Positions 7,070 to 13,229 of a stretch of DNA of 14,130 nt are shown piece after piece. This stretch comes from Bacteroidaceae bacterium (GTDB lineage Bacteria > Bacteroidota > Bacteroidia > Bacteroidales > Barnesiellaceae_A), in NCBI GenBank assembly GCA_017561285.1, contig JAFZDG010000009.1, positions 1-14,130 of the forward strand, written 5' to 3'. A model generated the notes under the pieces. That model had not been told where the DNA came from. It made no database searches and was given only the letters and a program-made list of their open reading frames with translations. Numbering within the stretch: position 1 is the first letter of the stretch; each line of letters begins with the position of its first letter. A program made the position numbers and the translations under genes.

Positions 7070-7480
7070 ATGAATAAGAGTATTCTACAAGTTCTTAAGA
7101 TGATACTTGCACTTGCCGGTGGTGGAGCCATAGGATTGACCATTGCATTGCTTTTTACCGGCACATCAATAAATGAACTTATCACAAAATTTTCTCGTGT
7201 CGATTGGGCCGAAACGGTTGGCGCAGGAGTATTCTCCATCCTGGCTGCTTTTGCAGCTCTCGACAAAGATATTCATAGCAAAAAGGCATTTATCAACCAA
7301 CTTACGATACACGCCCACACACAACAAGGCACACGCCCTCGCGACATACCCAATGAATACCTCACCTTCACAACCGACATCAACTTCAACGACGCACTGC
7401 AAGTCAATTGGTTGCTTATGTCGGCGGTAACACTGATGGATAGAAGAGACTACGAAACTTCGCATCAAATTTGGCTTTGA
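7070..7480 (+). pseudogene. Probable remnant of an M50-like membrane metallopeptidase gene (N-terminus joined to part of the C-terminal domain)
   Basis: The 136 residues start with a hydrophobic segment (about 5-30, ILALAGGGAIGLTIALLF) and contain a second short one (about 49-64, VGAGVFSILAAFAA). The sequence then jumps to a soluble part: LDKDIHSKKAFINQ, QGTRPRDIPNEYL and LMDRRDYETS. From memory, the hydrophobic start followed after a catalytic core by a 'QG.R.rDmPeE' stretch and 'rLMDeq.fEeA' resembles Bacteroidales M50-type metallopeptidases. Here the HExxH motif and the membrane core that should lie between them are absent, which suggests an in-frame internal deletion after AAFAA. The 3' end also looks cut: the frame stops at 7480 where it meets a minus-strand gene, and a possible C-terminal piece lies at 8061-8225. 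An intact short protein of unknown function remains possible. Confidence 0.5.
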
Positions 7481-7766
7481 TCAGTTCGGTTAAGAGTATT
7501 TTGCGCCGTTGTGTGTACGACTTGATATTGTGGATATACCGCACGTTATCGATGGGTACTTGGTTATTTATAGCCGTAAGTATGCGAGCCTCAGATATAG
7601 CCTTTGGTTGCTTTCCCTTGCGAAGGTTAAAGTGCATGATACCTCTGTTTCGCATTTCGTATGCTTTAGTCTTTTGATACACGATTATTTCGCCGTTCTG
7701 CATCTTGTCAAAGAGGTATTCGGGGTAATCAGTGTCGGTAAAAAGATATTTTTTGTATTTTTTCAT
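7416..7766 (-). CDS. Unrecognised small basic protein (116 aa)
   Basis: It starts MKKYKKYLFTDTDYPEYLFD, continues with GEIIVYQKTKAYEMRNRGIM and ends ELIKAKFDAKF plus about a dozen less convincing residues (RSLFYPSVLPPT). It is soluble and rich in K, R and Y, with no signal peptide or membrane segment. I do not recognise the family. It reads as real protein from about 7766 to 7450; the last 65 bases overlap the convergent remnant on the plus strand, so its natural end may have been replaced at a junction near 7450. ATG at 7766 is preferred over an upstream ATG at 7856 that would run through the candidate small RNA. No TAnnTTTG box precedes it. It lies in the segment that appears to split the metallopeptidase-like gene. 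Confidence 0.5.
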   Translation of the reverse strand: MKKYKKYLFTDTDYPEYLFDKMQNGEIIVYQKTKAYEMRNRGIMHFNLRKGKQPKAISEARILTAINNQVPIDNVRYIHNIKSYTQRRKILLTELIKAKFDAKFRSLFYPSVLPPT

Positions 7767-7773
7767 TGAAAAA

Positions 7774-7806
7774 TTTGGTGATTGGTATATAATGGTTGTA
7801 TATTTG
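7774..7806 (+). promoter_or_regulatory. Plus-strand promoter of the candidate small RNA
   Basis: TTTG (7774-7777), a 21-base spacer and TATATTTG (7799-7806) match the Bacteroidota housekeeping consensus at both boxes. No open reading frame of note begins downstream before the terminator at 7860-7885. Confidence 0.65.
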
Positions 7807-7812
7807 TAGTGC

Positions 7813-7885
7813 TTCGAGGGAGAGGATAGGGTTAAGAGCCCCCCACCCACTGACAAAGCAAAAGGGAGGGAAACCTCCTTTTTTT
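7813..7885 (+). ncRNA. Candidate small RNA of about 73 nt
   Basis: A consensus promoter (7774-7806) is followed about 55 bases later by a strong intrinsic terminator (7860-7885), with no plausible coding sequence between. The predicted RNA has purine-rich blocks (GAGGGAGAGG, 7817-7826), a C-rich block (CCCCCCACCC, 7839-7848) that can pair with GGG runs upstream, and TGCTT / AAGCA ends (7810-7814 and 7856-7860) that could close a stem. The 5' GAGGGAGAGG could also compete with the terminator stem for CCTCC. I recognise no known RNA family. It could instead be the leader of a gene that has been lost. Confidence 0.4.
7860..7885 (+). terminator. Intrinsic terminator with GAAA tetraloop
   Basis: AAAAGGGAGG (7860-7869), loop GAAA (7870-7873) and CCTCCTTTTT (7874-7883) form a 10-pair stem with one G-T pair, followed by a T run to 7885. 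On the minus strand the hairpin is followed by only four T residues after a C, so it is mainly a plus-strand terminator. Confidence 0.7.
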
Positions 7886-8060
7886 GTATCTACTACGAGA
7901 AGTCGTATCTTGTCAATTTTCCTTCGATAAGAACATATACATATTTAATGTGCACTGTTTGAAAAACACTTAATCGCTCTAAACCCGTTTTGATCCAACT
8001 CTCTGTAAACATTTTATCGTCGTAAAAAAACAATAGGACGCTATCACACTTTGTGTTTGA

Positions 8061-8225
8061 GTCAATAATTTGATTGTTGGCGCCTTTAATATAGAAAAAA
8101 ACACACAAAAGGCACAACAGCTGCAAGAACAAATCCTCTCCAATGGTAGCAAATACTTGATGCCGGGTGAGGTGGCAATGGACACAGACTTGATACAAGA
8201 AATTTTATACAATAAAAATCAATAG
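8061..8225 (+). pseudogene. Coding remnant, possibly the C-terminal end of the 7070-7480 gene
   Basis: This frame is open from after the stop at 8058 to TAG at 8223-8225 and reads LIVGAFNIEKNTQKAQQLQE followed by SNGSKYLMPGEVAMDTDLIQ and EILYNKNQ. It has no ATG before residue 36 and no promoter. The codon pattern looks protein-like, whereas the opposite strand here is odd and cysteine-rich. The pattern 'KA..L...' followed by 'Y..PgEv..d.eLi.ei' resembles, from memory, the C-terminal tail of the same M50-like family as 7070-7480. A short stretch at 7891-7962 (YYEKSYLVNFPSIRTYTYLM) may be a further piece. A resemblance of its first residues to a SPOR domain is an alternative I cannot exclude. 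Confidence 0.35.
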
Positions 8226-8254
8226 CAAATATGCTTTATATAAGGCATTTTTTG

Positions 8255-8262
8255 TAAGTTTG
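8255..8262 (+). promoter_or_regulatory. ilvA promoter, -7 element
   Basis: TAAGTTTG matches TAnnTTTG exactly and is followed by GCACCC, a common Bacteroidota context. It gives a leader of about 33 bases before the ATG at 8302. The -33 box is not clear. Confidence 0.6.
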
Positions 8263-8301
8263 CACCCAATAAATCAAACATATCTAAAATACTATAGAAA
8301 C

Positions 8302-9483
8302 ATGCTTACAATAGACCAAATTCGTCATGCTGCCGAGGTACTGAGTAGTGTTGTTAGACGTACCGACTTGATACGTGCTCCTCGCATCAATTGCGACAGC
8401 GAAATTTACTTGAAAACCGAAAACTTACAAGTAACCGGCTCGTTTAAAGTGAGAGGTGCATATTACAAAATATCGCAGCTCACCGAAGAGGAGAAAAAAC
8501 GTGGTGTAATTGCCTGCTCGGCCGGTAATCACGCTCAAGGCGTTGCACTTGGCGCAACCAAAAACGGCATCAAATCACTCATCTGCCTCCCCGCAGGTGC
8601 TCCCATCTCTAAAATTGAGGCTACCAAACGTCTCGGTGCTGAAGTTTGCCTTGTTAACGGTGTATATGACGATGCTTACGCCAAAGCATTGGAATTGAGA
8701 GATCAACATGGCTACACTTTCGTACATCCCTTCGATGACGAATTGGTTATTGCCGGTCAAGGTACAATCGGTCTTGAAATTCTCGAACAACTTCCCGATG
8801 TAGAAGCCGTTATCGTTCCCATCGGTGGTGGTGGTCTCATCTCGGGTGTAGCATTGGCTTTGAAAACGCTCAAACCCGACATCAAAATTTATGGTGTACA
8901 AGCTGCCGGCGCTCCCAGTATGGAAATTTCGGTTAAAGAGAAACAAATCATCCGTCTGCCATCTGTTTCTACCATTGCCGATGGTATTGCAGTGAAAGAA
9001 CCCGGTGTAAATACATTTAAATATTGCTGCGAGTATGTTGATGAAATAGCTTCTATCACTGACGAAGAGGTTGCAACTGCCATCCTTACCCTCATTGAGC
9101 AACACAAGATTATTGCCGAGGGTGCAGGTGCTATTGCCGTTGCTGCTGCAATGCTCGACAAATTCCCCATCAAGGGTAAGAAGACCGTATGTCTTGTATC
9201 GGGTGGTAATGTCGATGTACCTATTCTCTCACGTGTCGTTAAGACAGGTTTGTCGCATGTAGGTCGCTCGGTACAATTGCGTGTTGAATTGCCCAACAAA
9301 CCCGGCAAACTTCGCGAGATACTTGCTATCATTGCCGAACATGGATCAAACATTCAACGCATTAAACTCAAAGACAGTTCAACTCATGGTGGCCAAGCCG
9401 AGATTCGTCTCGAAACACGCAATCACGAGCACATTGCCGAGATTAAAGCCGCTTTGGCTGCCCAAGGCTACAATGTTATGTAA
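8302..9483 (+). CDS. ilvA: Threonine ammonia-lyase (threonine deaminase) with C-terminal ACT domain
   Basis: A PLP enzyme that converts threonine to 2-oxobutanoate and ammonia, the first committed step to isoleucine. In the 393 residues, the PLP lysine lies in TGSFKVRG (K49), followed by SAGNHAQG (73-80), the phosphate-binding loop IGGGGLISG (174-182) and SGGNVD (300-305). An ACT regulatory domain fills about 325-393 (VELPNKPGKLREILAIIAEH). This single-ACT length matches the Bacteroidota and TdcB-like forms rather than the 514-residue two-ACT-like E. coli IlvA, so allosteric behaviour cannot be inferred. The ATG at 8302 is used because the TTG at 8260 in the same frame lies inside the promoter. 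It is monocistronic, with its own promoter and terminator. Confidence 0.94.
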   Translation: MLTIDQIRHAAEVLSSVVRRTDLIRAPRINCDSEIYLKTENLQVTGSFKVRGAYYKISQLTEEEKKRGVIACSAGNHAQGVALGATKNGIKSLICLPAGAPISKIEATKRLGAEVCLVNGVYDDAYAKALELRDQHGYTFVHPFDDELVIAGQGTIGLEILEQLPDVEAVIVPIGGGGLISGVALALKTLKPDIKIYGVQAAGAPSMEISVKEKQIIRLPSVSTIADGIAVKEPGVNTFKYCCEYVDEIASITDEEVATAILTLIEQHKIIAEGAGAIAVAAAMLDKFPIKGKKTVCLVSGGNVDVPILSRVVKTGLSHVGRSVQLRVELPNKPGKLREILAIIAEHGSNIQRIKLKDSSTHGGQAEIRLETRNHEHIAEIKAALAAQGYNVM

Positions 9484-9509
9484 TAGAGAGTAAAACTCCT
9501 CTTAATACA

Positions 9510-9547
9510 AACGGGATGTTTCCACGACGTGAAGCATCCCGTTTTTT
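9510..9547 (+). terminator. Intrinsic terminator of ilvA
   Basis: AACGGGATG (9510-9518) pairs with CATCCCGTT (9535-9543) around an inner TTTCCAC-GAC-GTGAA part, and T residues run to 9547. It begins 26 bases after the ilvA stop. Confidence 0.9.
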
Positions 9548-9565
9548 ATACCATAATTTTCGTTA

Positions 9566-10147
9566 TCACAACCACCCTAAATACTCAAATAGGATACGAT
9601 ATACGCTCGACTTTTGGTCGATACTCATCGGATAGGCTCTTGAAGAGGAAGGCATACGGAAAAGACGCACTTTACGACCTTCACACTCACCATCACTATA
9701 AGCTCCCACTGCCGGCCGCGGCACATGCAGCAAGGCACAGAGCGTATCGGTAGCCTTCTCGCCGGTAGTTACAATCGTGCTACATTGCGGCAATTGTCTC
9801 AATAGAGCCGGCACATCGGTGCTCGTTACCACTTCCAGATACTTATCCGATGCATTGTCCTTGAGCCTACGTACTTCACAGGCCGTATCATAGAGCGCAA
9901 TTCCCTTCTCACGACAAAAAGCTACAATCTTCTCGCAATCGAAGCGTTTCTCGCCCATTACTTCAAAATGATGCTTATTATCATAAAAGAGCAATCCCAC
10001 GATACGCCACATATCGTTTATCCAATTGGGATAAAAAAACTCCATCGACCAACGTTCCCGTTTAGGGGGAAAACTTCCTAACATAAGCAAACGCGCATTT
10101 GCCGGCAGAAATGGCTGCAATGGATGCTTTTCGCTTGGTATCTCCAT
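9566..10147 (-). CDS. Uracil-DNA glycosylase superfamily protein
   Basis: A 193-residue predicted DNA-repair glycosylase. LLMLGSFPP (20-28) matches the superfamily's first active-site loop, WSMEFFYPNWINDMWRI (33-49) is typical of the Mug/TDG-like branch found in Bacteroidota, TTGEKA (127-132) ends the central strand, and RMPSSSRAYP (164-173) occupies the place of the second DNA-binding loop. I cannot say whether the substrate is U:G, T:G or another lesion, and no experimental role is implied. ATG at 10147 is chosen because residues encoded upstream, to 10243, are hydrophobic and unlike the family and would cover the promoter. It converges with ilvA, and a terminator separates it from the protease gene upstream. 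Confidence 0.85.
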   Translation of the reverse strand: MEIPSEKHPLQPFLPANARLLMLGSFPPKRERWSMEFFYPNWINDMWRIVGLLFYDNKHHFEVMGEKRFDCEKIVAFCREKGIALYDTACEVRRLKDNASDKYLEVVTSTDVPALLRQLPQCSTIVTTGEKATDTLCALLHVPRPAVGAYSDGECEGRKVRLFRMPSSSRAYPMSIDQKSSVYRILFEYLGWL

Positions 10148-10171
10148 AAGAATTCTTATTACAATGATGCT

Positions 10172-10203
10172 CAAAATTACCACAACTCTTCCATATGCGC
10201 AAG
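10172..10203 (-). promoter_or_regulatory. Promoter of the glycosylase gene
   Basis: The minus strand reads CTTG (10203-10200), a 20-base spacer and TAATTTTG (10179-10172), 24 bases upstream of the ATG. The -7 box is exact; the -33 box matches 3 of 4. Confidence 0.65.
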
Positions 10204-10246
10204 CGAGACAAGCATAAAAAAGACAATTACACACACGAGTCATAAC

Positions 10247-10290
10247 AAAAGCAAAGAGACCTCATTGCCCTCAAGCAACAAGATCTCTTT
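10247..10290 (-). terminator. Terminator-like hairpin after the M6 protease gene
   Basis: On the minus strand AAAGAGATCT (10290-10281) pairs with AGGTCTCTTT (10262-10253), with a second TTGC/GCAA stem in the loop. GCTTTTG follows. It begins 20 bases after the protease stop; the T run is short. Confidence 0.65.
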
Positions 10291-10310
10291 ACTCTTCTAT
10301 TTTAACCGAA

Positions 10311-13142
10311 CTATCTTACGACCAACTTCTCTATACCGGCCGTAGTCTTAACAATATATATACCTCCGGCAGGCAGCATAACGGTCTCACCTTCGGCATA
10401 GCTACCTTCATATACTATATGTCCCATCACATCGGCTACCAACAGATAACCGTGGTATGAAGGCAAGGTGAGTGTACCATTGGCAACGACCATATGCAAC
10501 TTGGTGTGACTATGTACATTTTCTATACCCGAATGAACATAATCAACCTCAATAGCTATCGATTCCGACTCATTATTACCGCGGTATAAACTGGCCACTC
10601 CATATACGTGTTTACCCGACAAGGGTTCATTATCAATATAGTTACGACTATCGGTATAGGCAAGCAACTCATTATCACGATATATGGCATATCCCGTTGG
10701 GAACAACATATCGAGGTAGGGATTGGTCATTACGCCGCCATCGGCAATCTCATTTACCTCACCACGCTCCGGCTCACTCAAAGGTGCATACAAGTAGAAG
10801 TTGCCCATAACATAGCTATCGGCGGTCCACTCATCATTTTCGAGTTTCACCCAGTTGCCATACTCTTCAACAACAGGGCCTTTATCGGTCAACAATCGTA
10901 TTGTTCCGGTAGTCGATTCGCAATGCAGACCTATCCACAACTCTTTCTCTCCGGTAATCTCTACGCTCTTGGTAAGCAAGGTTGTATTCCATACGGCTGT
11001 ACCAAACTCTTTCACCAAACGCTCCGAGATAACTTTGGGGTTTGAGCCATCGGCATCGGCCTCCCAAACACGCAGTGTGAGAGTAAGATCTTTTTGAGCT
11101 TGATAGGGCAAATAGGCAATTTTCTTTATTTTATATCCTTTATACATCTGTAAATCCTCTACACGGAAACGATGCACATAGTCGAGCGATGTCATATTAT
11201 AATCAAGATAGGCAAACTCGGCTACGACATTGGTCATACGAGTCAATTTTGACTCCACATCCCATGCAAGTGCCACATTACCATCATTGACAACAGCCTC
11301 AACAGCCGTAACGAAATTGGCAGGAACACGCGTAGAAACCGATGTATAGGGCGAAACCAAGCCATTGTCATACTCTGCATCTACATAGTATGTAATATAA
11401 TCGGCATTTTCGAGTTTATCGTCTATATATACACACTCGTTGGTTGTGGCAAGATGTGTATTATCGCGATAAATATTAAATCGAGTCACGCCGGCAGCTT
11501 CGGCAGGCATCTGCCACGAAAGCACAATGCGGCCCTTTTCGTTGTGAGCTTCGAGATTAATGGGAGCCAAAGGAGTCTTTTCGCAAGTGAAGTCAAAACT
11601 TATTATGCCATCATTACTCTCGCTTATGTCTGTCAACGACTTATAGGTATAGCGACCACTTATAGATCGTGTTGAGGGCAATGTAGCATCGCTGAAAGCT
11701 GTAATATTGGCAGTACCGGGGAAAGGAGCCGATGTACTATTCACATCGCCATAAGACGTACTGAACTCATTGGGATCCTCTCCGGCCGATGCACACACAA
11801 GATACATAGCCTGCGGATATGACGCATTGACCAAATTATTGGCAACCGATGCCTTTATTTTGGCATCATTGGCGTGATATACGAGAAGACCATGTCCGGG
11901 CAAAGCGACATCGAAAGCACCGGCTTGCTGACGATTCTCCAAGATATAGTACTCACCCGGAACGGTAGTATCGAAACGATATGCAATGGGATTGTTGTGA
12001 GCAGGCTTCATATCGGTTATGTGTTGGGTTGAATTGAGTAGTGTGGGAGTTACCCATCCACACTGTATCTTTTGCCACATATTTATACCTGCAGGACGAT
12101 CGCCATTATTACCATTCCACGCACCCGACGACATCAAGTCCCATATACCGGTACCCGCATAGTAACCATCCGATTCATAATAGTCTGCATCATAAAAATC
12201 AGGAGCGCCCAGGTTATGACCAAACTCATGGCATATAACACCTATCGTGGCCATATCGCCATTGCGATTCAACAACTCGGGCTCTATGGTATAACGACGT
12301 ATTTGTATGCCATCGAACGACATACCATATATAATATTACTGTGCGACCATATCTCATTGGCTGCACCCGAGTACTCTTGACCTGTACCTTGGTGTATCA
12401 CAGCCAATCCGTCCAGAATACCATCACCGTTGTTATCAAATTCGGACAAGTCTATCTCATCTTTTATTATATTCAATCCGTTTTGAATCATCTCTATAGC
12501 ACGCTCCGAGCCATAATAATCTTTGGTATAGGGCAATGTAACCCAGCGAGTCACTACAGTTGTTATATCCAATTGTCCGTATGAATTTTCAAGATAGAAA
12601 TCACGAAAGCTACCTATTCCGCCATAGTTTTGCTCATTCATCATCTTCTCAAAATCGTCGGGCGTATAAGTGGGTTCGGTGTCGCTATAGTTGAGCATAA
12701 GCAACAACAATTTATTCTCTCCTTTGCCGGGGAAAGTACCATCTACTTGCAGTCCCGAATTATTGTTGGCCCGGCGCATAGCACTCTTTTTCTCACTCAC
12801 AGCATCTATTTGCGCTTGTGAAAAGTACAAACCTCGTTCTATACCGGCTTCTACAGCCACACGCGTATCGTTACGGAAGATGTGCTTTGATGCAACAAGC
12901 ATACCATTGGCATCTTGGCAAGCCAAAGCCCAATAGTTATTCTCATCACGCAGGAGCGTATAACCATCGGTTGTTCTTGCCCAATTGAAATGCTCGTCGC
13001 CTTGCAATACTATTTCTATTTCTGTTCCATCGGGTTGCACAGCCTTTATTTTTCCGGGATATGCAGGAACAGCCACAGCACTCGCAAACGACAATATCGC
13101 TACACCGAGTGCCAAAAGACCTTTTAAACAAATGCGTAACAT
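10311..13142 (-). CDS. Secreted M6-family metalloprotease with Fn3 domains and T9SS sorting tail
   Basis: A predicted extracellular zinc protease of 943 residues. A signal peptide (LKGLLALGVAILSFASAVA, about 6-24) is followed by a propeptide-like region. The catalytic domain has the metzincin-type zinc site HEFGHNLGAPDFYD (305-318), a calcium-loop-like DNNGDGILDG (236-245) and a Met-turn-like WDLMSSG (334-340). A fibronectin type III domain follows at about 522-606. A second Fn3-like unit seems split by a beta-rich insert (about 632-790), resuming at YAIYRDNELLAYTD. The last 60 or so residues, with DVMGHIVYEG, LPAGGIYIVK and EKLVVR, form a T9SS type A sorting domain. ATG at 13142 is chosen because the GTG at 13169 lies inside the preceding gene's terminator and the signal peptide begins here. 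Likely surface-attached or released; substrate unknown. Confidence 0.9.
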   Translation of the reverse strand: MLRICLKGLLALGVAILSFASAVAVPAYPGKIKAVQPDGTEIEIVLQGDEHFNWARTTDGYTLLRDENNYWALACQDANGMLVASKHIFRNDTRVAVEAGIERGLYFSQAQIDAVSEKKSAMRRANNNSGLQVDGTFPGKGENKLLLLMLNYSDTEPTYTPDDFEKMMNEQNYGGIGSFRDFYLENSYGQLDITTVVTRWVTLPYTKDYYGSERAIEMIQNGLNIIKDEIDLSEFDNNGDGILDGLAVIHQGTGQEYSGAANEIWSHSNIIYGMSFDGIQIRRYTIEPELLNRNGDMATIGVICHEFGHNLGAPDFYDADYYESDGYYAGTGIWDLMSSGAWNGNNGDRPAGINMWQKIQCGWVTPTLLNSTQHITDMKPAHNNPIAYRFDTTVPGEYYILENRQQAGAFDVALPGHGLLVYHANDAKIKASVANNLVNASYPQAMYLVCASAGEDPNEFSTSYGDVNSTSAPFPGTANITAFSDATLPSTRSISGRYTYKSLTDISESNDGIISFDFTCEKTPLAPINLEAHNEKGRIVLSWQMPAEAAGVTRFNIYRDNTHLATTNECVYIDDKLENADYITYYVDAEYDNGLVSPYTSVSTRVPANFVTAVEAVVNDGNVALAWDVESKLTRMTNVVAEFAYLDYNMTSLDYVHRFRVEDLQMYKGYKIKKIAYLPYQAQKDLTLTLRVWEADADGSNPKVISERLVKEFGTAVWNTTLLTKSVEITGEKELWIGLHCESTTGTIRLLTDKGPVVEEYGNWVKLENDEWTADSYVMGNFYLYAPLSEPERGEVNEIADGGVMTNPYLDMLFPTGYAIYRDNELLAYTDSRNYIDNEPLSGKHVYGVASLYRGNNESESIAIEVDYVHSGIENVHSHTKLHMVVANGTLTLPSYHGYLLVADVMGHIVYEGSYAEGETVMLPAGGIYIVKTTAGIEKLVVR

Positions 13143-13149
13143 ACTATAC

Positions 13150-13205
13150 AAAAATTTAAAAAGACGCACCCGAAACTCCTATAAAAGAGCTTCCGATGCG
13201 TCTTT
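13150..13205 (-). terminator. Intrinsic terminator between the two secreted-protein genes
   Basis: On the minus strand AAAGACGCA (13205-13197) pairs with TGCGTCTTT (13168-13160), with further GGAA/TTCG and CTC/GAG pairing inside and a T-rich run (TTTTTAAATTTTT) after it. It starts 24 bases after the upstream gene's stop and ends only eight bases before the protease ATG. Confidence 0.8.
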
Positions 13206-13229
13206 CAATAATGTTTATCAGTTCATTTT

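Noticed and set aside
7471..7769. Two plus-strand frames opposite the 116-codon minus gene
   Set aside because: Rich in leucine, isoleucine and serine as expected of antisense shadows; the minus frame has far better protein character.
7893..8198. Minus-strand reading frame of 101 codons
   Set aside because: Its first 45 codons are cysteine-rich and lie antisense to the more protein-like 8061-8225 plus frame; no promoter is seen. The last 39 residues (from ATG at 8012) look somewhat better and end just before a hairpin, but this is too weak to call.
8260..8301. TTG start upstream of ilvA
   Set aside because: It falls within the TAAGTTTG promoter box, so it cannot be in the transcript.
13143..13169. 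GTG start that would lengthen the M6 protease by nine residues
   Set aside because: It lies inside the intrinsic terminator stem of the preceding gene.
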